This document shows positions 54,671 through 64,000 of a DNA stretch of 64,000 nucleotides, one piece after another. The notes under the pieces were generated by a model. The model ran no database searches. It had not been told where the DNA came from and saw only the letters and a list, made by a program, of their open reading frames with translations. The DNA lies in NCBI GenBank assembly GCA_010279815.1, contig QEOQ01000226.1:1831969-1895968 (forward strand), read 5' to 3'. The stretch comes from Brachionus plicatilis. Taxonomy: Eukaryota > Rotifera > Eurotatoria > Ploima > Brachionidae. Positions within the stretch are counted from its first letter, which is position 1, and each line of letters opens with the position of its first letter. A program made the translations under genes and the position numbers.

Positions 54671-56263
54671 ATGATAGTGTTTAATAAAAGATTGAACATT
54701 TTAGTCTTATCTTTAATATTTGTTTCTTTGGCTGGAAAGTCTCATCAAGACTTGTGGTGGAAAAATAACAGAATAGTTAGACAAGGAGCTTATGGAAACA
54801 TACCTCAACCTGCTGTGGATCCTCTGCCTCAAATGCCAGTAGTTCCCCAAGAGCCTCAATTTGTGCCGACCGTACAAGAGCAAACTATAACTGGAATAAG
54901 CTTTGACTGTTCAAATAAACCAACTGGACCAAACAAAGATAACCAATATTGTGATATTTATCATGCTTGTGTATTTGGCAAACAAGAGAAAACCTATGGT
55001 TGTGCTCAAAATGGTGAGAGATTTTACTATGACGAAACAACTCAAAAATGCGAGTTTGCTAGCAAAAATCCATCGGGATGTACATCGGGAAACTATTTCA
55101 CCCCATTGACTCAAACCAACAATCAAGGAAATCAACAACAAACAAACAACAATGGCTACGGAAATAGTAACAATAATAACTACAACTATCAACAAACAAA
55201 CTTTATGCCGCAAACAACTCGACCAGTTTTTTTTACCCAACCATTAAACCAATACGGAAATCAAAATAATTTTGGAAATAACAATTTTCAACCAAGCGGA
55301 CAAGTAGAACAAGTTGAGCCATGGAAGCAATATGTAAGAGATAATGAACAATTTTCTTGCAGTGACAAACCCGATGGTTTTTATCCGAGCAATTGGTGCA
55401 ACGTTTACTACAGGTGTTTTAATAAGAATAAATTTGAATTTTTGTGTGCTAAAATGCAATCAGGTGATAGACTTTGGTGGAAATTGCACAGCACATCTCA
55501 ATCAGTTACTCAGCCAGAAGCTCAATGTCAATTTCCATGTGATATTGGAAGACAATGCACAAGTCCTGGTGGTATTTTGCTCGATGGCAGCTCTGTAAGT
55601 GAAAGCACTTCGGAAGCTCAGAGAATTTTAGACTCTTGTCCAAAACCAAGCACAAACAATAACCAACAAAATGGAGGATATGGTCAAGGATCAAACGGTG
55701 GAAACAACAACAACTATGGAGGATATGGTCAGGGATCAAACGGTGGAAGTTATGGTCAGGGATCAAATGGTGGAAATGGTCAAGTTGTTGAAGACAACTC
55801 AAATGATTTGTTTAGGATTCCAGACAGTGAAAATCCTTGCCAAGGTGTCAGCGATGGTTCATTTGTTTCCGATTCAAAATATTGTAATGTGTTCCATGTA
55901 TGTGTCAAAGGTGTTCGAAAAGATTTCTTGTGTGCCAAAGGCTCAAGTACTTATGATCTTTGGTGGAACGATGCTACTAAGCAATGTGAATATCCATGCA
56001 AAATCCAATGCAATAAGCAAATATTTGGTTCGTCAAATTCAGCTGCCGAAGTTGCTAACATGGACCGCAATCTAAATTCAGCATTGTGTGGTGCTGATCA
56101 AAATTCAAATGGAAACAGCGGTAACCAATTCGGTGCTTATGGAAATCAATTTACTCAACCAGCAGTTCAAACAATGCCACCACAAACATTTCCACCTCAG
56201 ACTCAACCTCCACAAACCTATCCTGCATACAACAATAATAATTATGGTGGTTATGGATTTTAA
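54671..56263 (+). CDS. Secreted three-domain chitin-binding (peritrophin) protein, copy 3
   Basis: 530 residues, practically the same protein as copy 2 and with the same GGNNNNYGG repeat arrangement. The start is the ATG at 54671. It is the only copy on the plus strand and points away from the spacer, opposite to copy 2. After the TAA, the 3' flank has AATAAA near 56359. The frame is intact in spite of its place in a palindromic repeat, so it is probably functional. Confidence 0.92.
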   Translation: MIVFNKRLNILVLSLIFVSLAGKSHQDLWWKNNRIVRQGAYGNIPQPAVDPLPQMPVVPQEPQFVPTVQEQTITGISFDCSNKPTGPNKDNQYCDIYHACVFGKQEKTYGCAQNGERFYYDETTQKCEFASKNPSGCTSGNYFTPLTQTNNQGNQQQTNNNGYGNSNNNNYNYQQTNFMPQTTRPVFFTQPLNQYGNQNNFGNNNFQPSGQVEQVEPWKQYVRDNEQFSCSDKPDGFYPSNWCNVYYRCFNKNKFEFLCAKMQSGDRLWWKLHSTSQSVTQPEAQCQFPCDIGRQCTSPGGILLDGSSVSESTSEAQRILDSCPKPSTNNNQQNGGYGQGSNGGNNNNYGGYGQGSNGGSYGQGSNGGNGQVVEDNSNDLFRIPDSENPCQGVSDGSFVSDSKYCNVFHVCVKGVRKDFLCAKGSSTYDLWWNDATKQCEYPCKIQCNKQIFGSSNSAAEVANMDRNLNSALCGADQNSNGNSGNQFGAYGNQFTQPAVQTMPPQTFPPQTQPPQTYPAYNNNNYGGYGF

Positions 56264-56479
56264 TTTTTATTGATTTTTAATTTTAAATTTAAATTAACGC
56301 TTGATTTTTTATCAACTTTTCCCTAAAATACAGTTTGATTTATTATTTTTCTCAATTTAATAAAATAAAATTTTTTTTGTTTTACAATTTTTAATAGAGT
56401 ATATTTATTTTCACATAAATTATCTGAAAATAAACAATATAATTTTACATATTCTACCTGAAAATAAATATTTTTTACT

Positions 56480-56795
56480 CTCACTATTATTTATTTTATT
56501 TATTTATTTGTTTTATCTGTGCCGAGCTAAAGCTCCTTCAGATTTAGAAAAATAAAAGTAAAAATCAAAAGAAATTAAAATTAAAATAAAAATGTAAAGA
56601 AAAAATAATATAAAATTAAAATAAGTTAAATTATAATAAAAAGACAATTAAAATTAATAAATTGTCAGAGGTGACAATAAAAAAATTTTTATTTAGTTTA
56701 ATTTTTGGAACGGACTGGTCGGCCTCGCTTTTTTGTTTCAGGTCTTGGTTTTTGTTGTAGTGGCGCTTCGTTATTAAAAAATTGGATATAAAATA
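56480..56795 (-). pseudogene. AT-hook tail and LINE-like 3' end, right-arm copy
   Basis: Mirror of 49330-49640. The complement of TTTGGAACGGACTGGTCGGC gives the KKRGRPVRSKN end, and CGAGCTAAAGCTCC with TTTATTTATTTATTT gives the hairpin and repeat tail. Confidence 0.45.
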
Positions 56796-56905
56796 TAAAA
56801 AATCTCCCATTAATTTTTTCATTTTTTTTTGATAATATTTCAGATATGTTTTCATTTAACACACTTTAAAATGTATTACTATTTGCGATTATTTATTTTC
56901 GTTCA

Positions 56906-57384
56906 TACCGTAAACCCTTGCGCATAGGCGCAGCAGTTAATACCAGGCCCTACAACTACCGCAATGCGGCTAATCCCAGTCATTCCATGTAAAAAAAAAT
57001 TAAAATTGAATTAAAAATAAGAATTTTTTCTTTTTTTCTACGCTTTTTTTTTGAACCAATTTTTAATCAATTTTTTTCTTTTTTTAAAAAATTTTTTTTT
57101 TTCATGCGGTTGTTTCGAAACTTTTAAATTAAAATCGACCTATAACGACATTTAAATGCTTATTTTAATTTTTTTTTTCGCGGTTATGAATCAGTTTTTG
57201 GTGCGGTAAAACGACAAATTCCTGGGTTTACCACATGGTAAATCCCGGATCCTGTCTTAGGGGCGAAAAATCTTTTTAATTCAATTTTAATTTTTTTTTA
57301 CATGAAATGACTGGGATTAGCCGCATTGCGGTAGTTGTAGGTCCTGGTATTAACTGCTGCACCTATGCACAAGGGTTTACGGTA
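56906..57384. mobile_element. MITE with terminal inverted repeats over 100 bp, right-arm copy
   Basis: Same element and same position within the arm as 48717-49217. This copy lacks about 22 bp beside the internal CATGCGGTTGTTTCGAAAC word. TA borders both ends. Confidence 0.85.
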
Positions 57385-58484
57385 TATCTGCAAGAAAACA
57401 TATTTCAAGTCTAATTAATTTTTTCCTTACATTAATTTTGTTTTTAACTTTATTAAAGAAAGAATTTTATATCTGTAAAAAATCTTTGTGACTGCAAAAT
57501 TTTAATCTATTCTAATTATAAGGACATGATAATTGAAAAGAAAGGTGATTTTTGATTAATTTCATCCATTTGCGTAATAATAAAATGAACAAAATTTGTT
57601 TATTTTATCTTAAAGAAAAAAATATCTTTACTTAATTATAAATCCTAAAACAAAATTTGAAATTTAATAAGCTTTTGACGAAATATAAGAAAATGCTAAA
57701 AACAAACTCGGAAATTTAATTTTCAAAAATTATTTCCGGTTCATTAAAAAGGAAGCATTATATTTGACAAAAGTTTTAATTTCTCTTGAGAGGAATAATT
57801 GAATAAATTCTAATGATGATTAAGATTTTGATAAATTTTTATTTTTAAATTGGGAGAAATTTAAGTTACAAATATTCAATAAAAATTTTAATTAAATTTT
57901 TATTTCTTTAAATTCTGACAGCTTTTGCAATTAAGTCTTCATAAAAATATTAGAAATAAAGCAAAAAATCTCAAGAAAGTGAGCAAACTTAAAAAAATGA
58001 TTGAATCGAGAAATATAATTAAATTAAATCTATTAAAAAAAAATCAAGTTTAAGTTTTTCAAGTTGTATTCAGATCGTCAATACATAATTTTTTATCTTT
58101 TATACATAGTGATAGCATTTTTTTTATATCTACAGTCCGATCAACTGAGCCCTGATATTGCGGATGATAGACTTGCCGTGTACAATCACCATGTTTTTCG
58201 AAATTAATCTTAATTTTTTAATTGCAATTTATCTAATTGCTACTTCTCTGGCATCTTATGAAGAAAGTAAATCAGAAAGGAAAATTTGTTGTGGTGATCT
58301 TCATAGTACAATATCCATTTGAAGCCAGTTTTTGTGATGAAAAAGGATCAAGCATTGATTCAAAAGAACAAACATATTTTATTTGGATCTATAGTGGTCA
58401 GACTTAGTTTTTCTCTTAATGATTATTATTATTATTATTTATCCAGCAAACACCGCGAGGATGATGAAAGAATAAAATAAAATA

Positions 58485-58945
58485 AATTAAAATCAAGTTT
58501 TTTTATTTAAAAAATATCTATAATAAAATAATGGATTTGAAAAGTTATTAGGAAAAATTTTAAATAAAATCAAAAAATGTTCCAAAGTGGAATTTTGCTA
58601 TTTTGATTTTCAATATTTTCAAGCTTATCAAATTTAAGAGCATGTCACGGCATCGGTATCATCATCGACCTCGTCGTCAAGAAACAATTCTATATCATCA
58701 TTATCACTGTCATATTTATAATTTGTTATTAGTTTCGAATACAGATGAATATTAGCTAGAAGTCTTGATTTGGAGCTTTTTGTTAAGTTATTTATTTTTT
58801 TCTCGCTTTTTTTATATGAACAGAATTTTTTTTTGACAATTAAGTCCAAGAACGAGTAGACGCGTTACACAGAACATAGAAAAAAAGCCAGTAGACGCGT
58901 CTACTCGCATTTCAATGGTGAGCTCTCGCCTGGTTTTGACCCATC
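58485..58945. repeat. Interspersed repeat, relative of 24720-25245
   Basis: It shares AAATCAAGTTTTTTT, AATATTAGCTAGAAGTCTT, TTTTTATATGAACAG and CAATTAAGTCCAAGAA with the 24.8-25.2 kb repeat, in the same order and orientation. It contains the palindrome GTAGACGCGTCTAC at 58891-58904. A minus-strand frame (58849-58634) ends in an acidic tail (SDNDDIELFLDDEVDDDTDA) and may be a transposon protein's C-terminus. Confidence 0.65.
58634..58849 (-). pseudogene. Repeat-borne fragment with acidic C-terminus
   Basis: 71 codons: KSSKSRLLANIHLYSKLI, then NYKYDSDNDDIELFLDDEVD and a stop. It lies wholly in the repeat shared with 25 kb, where the frame is not conserved. No recognisable domain; probably a transposon remnant. 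Confidence 0.3.
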
Positions 58946-60062
58946 ACTACTCTTTTCTCTTTAAGTAACAAGTTATACTTATAGCTAGTATTTCTTTTCA
59001 TCTGCTAAATTTTTTTTTGCAGCTAATTTTTTTCAATATTTATTTAGGAAACAAAAATGAACAGAAATGTGAATCATTAATTTACAAAAAAATTATTGAT
59101 CCAGCTTGTCATTTTTTGTAACATTAATGGAACCGCTGTACATATAGAAATTTAAGAACGTGGTGCTGAACGTAGAATGTTAAATTAAAATATGAAAGTA
59201 TTATATTAAAATGTATATAAAATTTAAATATTTTACTCAATTTAAACTTAAAGCTTGAAAATTGATCAAACTCAAATTTTTATTTTAAAACACATTTCTT
59301 TAGATATTTTTTAAATATTCGAAAAAATTATAAAGAACTGTTCTACAAATTTATTTATTTGACAATTCTATTTTTAATCTCTAAATTTTATTTAAAAAAT
59401 AAAGAAATGATAATGAAATTTTAAAGATTTTTTACAAATCTTCAATTTTTCGTTGACTGGGCCATTTTTGTATTCTATCAATCATCAGTTCGATATCTCT
59501 TTTTGTGATCATTGTCTGAATGATAATTTCGACACTGATCGTGAGCCGCATTCCTTTTATCTATATTTAAGCAATTTTTTATTAAGTTTATCTCAAAATT
59601 TAGAAATTGAAACTTAACTCTCTATTAAATTTACTTTTTTTTTAATTCTTTTATTTTAATAAACAGAATCTTTATGTTTAATGTAAACAAAAGCAAAAAA
59701 TTTAAAAAATTATATTAAAAAAATATAGAGAAGGATAAATTGATAGAACAGTGCAAAAAATTTTTTTTTTAAGGATGATATTATTATGAGGAGATAAATT
59801 AAATAATAAATTAATTAATAAATTATCAAGCAACTATTTATTAAATTTAATTAAAAAGCAAAAGGAAACTTTTTTTCAGATTTTCATGTGATTACTTAAA
59901 TAAAATTGAAAGCTTAAAAATAAACAAAATTTTTGATTTAAAAACATGAAAAATTTTATTTTAGTAAAGTGAGATAATTAAAAGAATCAAACTGTATTTA
60001 AGGGAATAAGTTGATAAAAAATCAAGCGTTAATTTAAATTTAAAATTAAAAATCAATAAAAA
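58946..60062. other. Region downstream of peritrophin copy 4
   Basis: A short minus-strand frame at about 59545-59420 (MRLTISVEIIIQTMITKRDI, MIDRIQKWPSQRKIEDL) is protein-like but unassigned. The last about 100 bp is the 3' flank common to all peritrophin copies. The rest is AT-rich and empty. Confidence 0.4.
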
Positions 60063-61655
60063 TTAAAATCCATAACCACCATAATTATTATTGTTGTATG
60101 CAGGATAGGTTTGTGGAGGTTGAGTCTGAGGTGGAAATGTTTGTGGTGGCATTGTTTGAACTGCTGGTTGAGTAAATTGATTTCCATAAGCACCGAATTG
60201 GTTACCGCTGTTTCCATTTGAATTTTGATCAGCACCACACAATGCTGAATTTAGATTGCGGTCCATGTTAGCAACTTCGGCAGCTGAATTTGACGAACCA
60301 AATATTTGTTTATTGCATTGGATTTTGCATGGATATTCACATTGCTTAGTAGCATCGTTCCACCATAGATCATAAGTACTTGAGCCTTTGGCACACAAGA
60401 AATCTTTTCGAACACCTTTGACACATACATGGAACACATTACAATATTTTGAATCGGAAACAAATGAACCATCGCTGACACCTTGGCAAGGATTTTCACT
60501 GTCTGGAATCCTAAACAAATCATTTGAGTTGTCTTCAACAACTTGACCATTTCCACCATTTGATCCCTGACCATAACTTCCACCGTTTGATCCCTGACCA
60601 TATCCTCCATAGTTGTTGTTGTTTCCACCGTTTGATCCTTGACCATATCCTCCATTTTGTTGGTTATTGTTTGTGCTTGGTTTTGGACAAGAGTCTAAAA
60701 TTCTCTGAGCTTCCGAAGTGCTTTCACTTACAGAGCTGCCATCGAGCAAAATGCCACCAGGACTTGTGCATTGTCTTCCAATATCACATGGAAATTGACA
60801 TTGAGCTTCTGGCTGAGTAACTGATTGAGATGTGCTGTGCAATTTCCACCAAAGTCTATCACCTGATTGCATTTTAGCACACAAAAATTCAAATTTATTC
60901 TTATTAAAACACCTGTAGTAAACGTTGCACCAATTGCTCGGATAAAAACCATCGGGTTTGTCACTGCAAGAAAATTGTTCATTATCTCTTACATATTGCT
61001 TCCATGGCTCAACTTGTTCTACTTGTCCGCTTGGTTGAAAATTGTTATTTCCAAAATTATTTTGATTTCCGTATTGGTTTAATGGTTGGGTAAAAAAAAC
61101 TGGTCGAGTTGTTTGCGGCATAAAGTTTGTTTGTTGATAGTTGTAGTTATTATTGTTACTATTTCCGTAGCCATTGTTGTTTGTTTGTTGTTGATTTCCT
61201 TGATTGTTGGTTTGAGTCAATGGGGTGAAATAGTTTCCCGATGTACATCCCGATGGATTTTTGCTAGCAAACTCGCATTTTTGAGTTGTTTCGTCATAGT
61301 AAAATCTCTCACCATTTTGAGCACAACCATAGGTTTTCTCTTGTTTGCCAAATACACAAGCATGATAAATATCACAATATTGGTTATCTTTGTTTGGTCC
61401 AGTTGGTTTATTTGAACAGTCAAAGCTTATTCCAGTTATAGTTTGCTCTTGTACGGTCGGCACAAATTGAGGCTCTTGGGGAACAACTGGCATTTGAGGC
61501 AGAGGATCCACAGCAGGTTGAGGTATGTTTCCATAAGCTCCTTGTCTAACTATTCTGTTATTTTTCCACCACAAGTCTTGATGAGACTTTCCAGCCAAAG
61601 AAACAAATATTAAAGATAAGACTAAAATGTTCAATCTTTTATTAAACACTATCAT
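60063..61655 (-). CDS. Secreted three-domain chitin-binding (peritrophin) protein, copy 4
   Basis: 530 residues, nearly identical to copies 2 and 3. The start is the ATG at 61655. Unlike copies 2 and 3 it is not in a long repeat: homology stops about 100 bp after the stop codon and about 190 bp upstream of the ATG (near 61845). This delimits a gene-sized duplication unit. TATA-like box at 61707-61714. Confidence 0.92.
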   Translation of the reverse strand: MIVFNKRLNILVLSLIFVSLAGKSHQDLWWKNNRIVRQGAYGNIPQPAVDPLPQMPVVPQEPQFVPTVQEQTITGISFDCSNKPTGPNKDNQYCDIYHACVFGKQEKTYGCAQNGERFYYDETTQKCEFASKNPSGCTSGNYFTPLTQTNNQGNQQQTNNNGYGNSNNNNYNYQQTNFMPQTTRPVFFTQPLNQYGNQNNFGNNNFQPSGQVEQVEPWKQYVRDNEQFSCSDKPDGFYPSNWCNVYYRCFNKNKFEFLCAKMQSGDRLWWKLHSTSQSVTQPEAQCQFPCDIGRQCTSPGGILLDGSSVSESTSEAQRILDSCPKPSTNNNQQNGGYGQGSNGGNNNNYGGYGQGSNGGSYGQGSNGGNGQVVEDNSNDLFRIPDSENPCQGVSDGSFVSDSKYCNVFHVCVKGVRKDFLCAKGSSTYDLWWNDATKQCEYPCKIQCNKQIFGSSNSAAEVANMDRNLNSALCGADQNSNGNSGNQFGAYGNQFTQPAVQTMPPQTFPPQTQPPQTYPAYNNNNYGGYGF

Positions 61656-61845
61656 TTTGAAATTGTTACTCGTTTTTTGATGATTTAGAAACAAGAAAAC
61701 CTTGGGTTTAAATACTAAATTTCGGTAGGCTCATTAAACTCAACAAATAACAAGTATTTGAATTGTTTAATAAATTTACCTACGTATTCTCACGATTTTC
61801 AAATTGTAATAATAACCAAGATAAGTAGTTAGAGAGTATTAAAAT

Positions 61846-62975
61846 GATATAATTATTTGATAAAGATATTTAGGAATGAATTAAATTTAAATAAATCTTG
61901 AATGAATTTTTGTTGATTTTAGTTGTTTTGAGAATGACTTAGAAGATTACTCTTCTCAGTTATGCATTGCTCATAACGCGGAAAAGGTTTTAATTAGACA
62001 ATTATTTTTTCATAATTTCGGATAGGAATTTAACTTTTTTCCTTTTCAATTAGAGTTCTAAAAAGCAAGCTTTAGTTTAATATTAAGATTTAGTTGTTTT
62101 AACATCAAATTTTTTTTTTATTGTTTTTCTTTGGCTTAAAACTTTTTAAAAATTTTACATTTTATTTGGATAATGAAAAATTTCCGCAACAAATCTTGAG
62201 ATAGAGATTCAGAGTAAACAAGATTAAATTGACACAAAAAATTTATCTTGTTGATCTTAACAACCCACGTGTATTTTGAAAATTTTAAAATTTTAAATTG
62301 CATGATATTTAAAATTTCTTGTATTGTTTTAATCTGTTTTCATTTCTTCTAATATGTCGATTTAAAAAATGATAATTTTTTTGATATTTAATTTTTAACT
62401 TTAAATTAATAATAAACATTTTAGTAAATATCAATCACAATGCAGCTACGAAAAAAACTTTTTTTTTTTTTTAAATTTTATTTTGAGACAAATAATATAA
62501 TAGAATTTTCAAATTTTTTTAAAAGTTTCCAGAATAAAATGAAAGACTGATTTTAAGATTAAATTTTAACAAATTATCACGAATTCTAACAAATTGTTAA
62601 AATTGAATTTTTTTTAAAAATTTTTAAACTGATCTAAAAAATCCTAATGAATTAATTGATTAAAAAAAAATCAAAAAATCAGATCTTTAGTTTTTATTCT
62701 TTTCTTTTTCACTCGGCAACAAATTTTTGTCGTTAAATTGTCTCTGTGAAAGAGATTTAATTTAAAAAAATTTTAAATAAATCCTTAACCGTCCTACTGC
62801 CATTTATTAGTCTTTGATCCTGTTCCATTCGAATTTATGAATCTTGATTCAAACTAAATAAACTTTAATTTTCAACTTATTTTATTTTAAATTTCTTGAA
62901 AATAATTCAAAATAATTCAGCCCTGAAAAAAGATATAACTTCACCTTAAAATTTAAAAAAATTAGTTGTGAATAC
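61846..62975. other. Gene-free AT-rich stretch
   Basis: Beyond the breakpoint of copy-4 homology I see no gene, TIR or tandem structure up to the element at 62976. Confidence 0.45.
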
Positions 62976-63508
62976 GGCAAATTGAAGTTTAAGATCAAGA
63001 TCAAATAAATTGTAATATTTTTTTTAATAATAGAGAAATAATAAACTTTTTCCAAAGCAATTACTTGACATGTCATGTCAAGTTTATTTTCATATTTAAA
63101 ATTTTAAATGTTCCTTTTTATTGAACTTTAATAGGTTTAAATATTTAAATTGATTTTAATAAAAATTTACATTTAAAGACAAAAAAATTCACTGTTTTTA
63201 AATTTTTAATTTATTTAAGTGGAAAAATAAAATTATTTTAGTTTGAATGAATGGATATAAAAGTTATAAATTTGAATTTGTGAATTAACTTAACCTGAAT
63301 TACTTAAATTATTGACTGTTTTTGTCAAATAAATTAGAGATCAATCATTTTGATGTTTATTTGATAATGAACTATAATTAGACATAACATGTCTAGTAAT
63401 GTTTAGTATTTATTTCTTAAAAATTATCAAAATCATTAGATTAATTAAGTTTTGAAATTTTAAATGATCGTTTTGATCTTAAAATTTGATCTCAAACTTC
63501 AATTTGCC
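62976..63508. mobile_element. MULE-like MITE with 8-bp target duplication
   Basis: Termini GGCAAATTGAAGTTTAAGAT and ATCTCAAACTTCAATTTGCC are inverted, and GTGAATAC flanks both sides (62968-62975 and 63509-63516). The element holds the palindrome CTTGACATG-T-CATGTCAAG near 63064-63082. It is the most complete copy of the family also seen at 52369 and 6435. No transposase. Confidence 0.8.
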
Positions 63509-63516
63509 GTGAATAC

Positions 63517-64000
63517 GGGTAATATGGAGTATGATAATAGAGATTAATTTTATTAAATCTGAAACAGTGAATCGTCATATTTTACCAAGTTGATTTCTTT
63601 TTTAAAATTTTTTTTCAAAATTTAAAATCAATTGTTTAATTATGCAAAGAATTTATCAATTGATATTATTTGAAAAAATTTTTTTGAATTTTTAGAACAA
63701 AAAAACGGAATTAGGATAATTTTTAAAATATCGAAAAATCAACTTTATTAATTAAATCTAAATAATTCTTGTTCATCTATATTCAATTCTTGTCTAAAAA
63801 ATTATTTAAAGAAGCGGATAATTGATAGATTAAAAAAAATTTTATTTAAAAAAAACAATTTTTAAAATTTGTAACAGGTTTATTATAAATACAATGTTAT
63901 TCTCTTAAAAGCTTTATTTAACTTATTGAACGTTCTGAAGTTCTAAAAATGCAATTCTTATTACCTATATGCTCATGTCAAGAACACGAACTTATAATTG
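63517..64000. other. Gene-free AT-rich end of window
   Basis: No supportable frame or repeat. Confidence 0.4.

Larger units (their letters stand above)
54215..58503. repeat. Right arm of the 4.3-kb inverted repeat
   Basis: This is the inverted copy of 47603-51908. Small differences exist: the TIR element here is 22 bp shorter, and the outer end differs at CAAACACCGCGAGG. The differences show the arms are not an assembly mirror of one read, though the mismatch level is low. Confidence 0.92.

Noticed and set aside
40866..61655. Peritrophin copies as processed retrogenes, because they are intronless
   Set aside because: The copies share promoter and 3' flanking DNA beyond the transcript and have no poly(A) tract or target duplications, so DNA-level duplication explains them better. 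The founder could still have been a retrogene.
62882..63076. 64-codon minus-strand frame
   Set aside because: It crosses the left end of the MITE at 62976 and has only low-complexity residues.
1..64000. tRNA, rRNA or CRISPR arrays
   Set aside because: I found no B-box-like GGTTCGAATCC, no rRNA-like conserved blocks and no regularly spaced identical repeats.

Overview
The window looks like nuclear DNA of a small AT-rich invertebrate. Coding blocks are interrupted by very short introns (44-64 nt, GT...AG). Secreted and chitin-binding proteins are present, AATAAA signals follow the genes, and most of the rest is decayed transposon sequence. There are no operons, Shine-Dalgarno sites, CRISPR arrays or recognisable tRNA genes. 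A monogonont rotifer of the Brachionus type would fit (very low GC, tiny introns, FLYWCH-type MULEs, peritrophin proteins). That assignment is inference from style, not from a marker gene.

Layout. 1-3.2 kb is non-coding repeat debris. 3.2-5.7 kb holds two divergently transcribed GT43 glucuronyltransferase paralogues: the plus-strand copy keeps the catalytic residues, the minus-strand copy has lost them. 6.4-9.8 kb is transposon debris (LINE tails, AT-hook peptides, a TIR element with a perfect 9-bp target duplication). 10.1-10.9 kb is a three-exon gluconokinase. 16.0-17.2 kb is an orphan multi-pass membrane protein. From 18.4 to 31.3 kb every gene lies on the plus strand: four small secreted 12-cysteine peptides, a Rho-family GTPase, a secreted LysM-CAP protein and a two-RRM hnRNP F/H-like protein. 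31.4-40 kb is dense transposon sequence (foldbacks, a 5'-truncated LINE with an open reverse transcriptase frame, piggyBac-like and GC-rich palindromic elements). 40.2-61.9 kb holds four nearly identical intronless genes for a secreted three-domain chitin-binding (peritrophin/CBM14) protein. The second and third sit in a 4.3-kb inverted repeat with a 2.3-kb spacer. Between them lie a decayed MULE transposase and a decayed LTR retrotransposon. 62-64 kb is again repeats.

Functional picture. Most recognisable host genes concern the cell surface or outside of the cell: Golgi glycosylation (GT43), chitin binding (CBM14 proteins, LysM domain) and secreted disulfide-rich or metal-binding peptides. 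Gluconokinase, Rho and hnRNP are housekeeping genes. The strongest candidate for something undescribed is the 12-cysteine peptide family with its repeated CxCPxxCxC module. The next are the GT43 enzyme/pseudoenzyme pair and the palindromic amplification of the chitin-binding gene. All exon structures were built by hand from splice sites, reading frame and family resemblance, and need transcript support.
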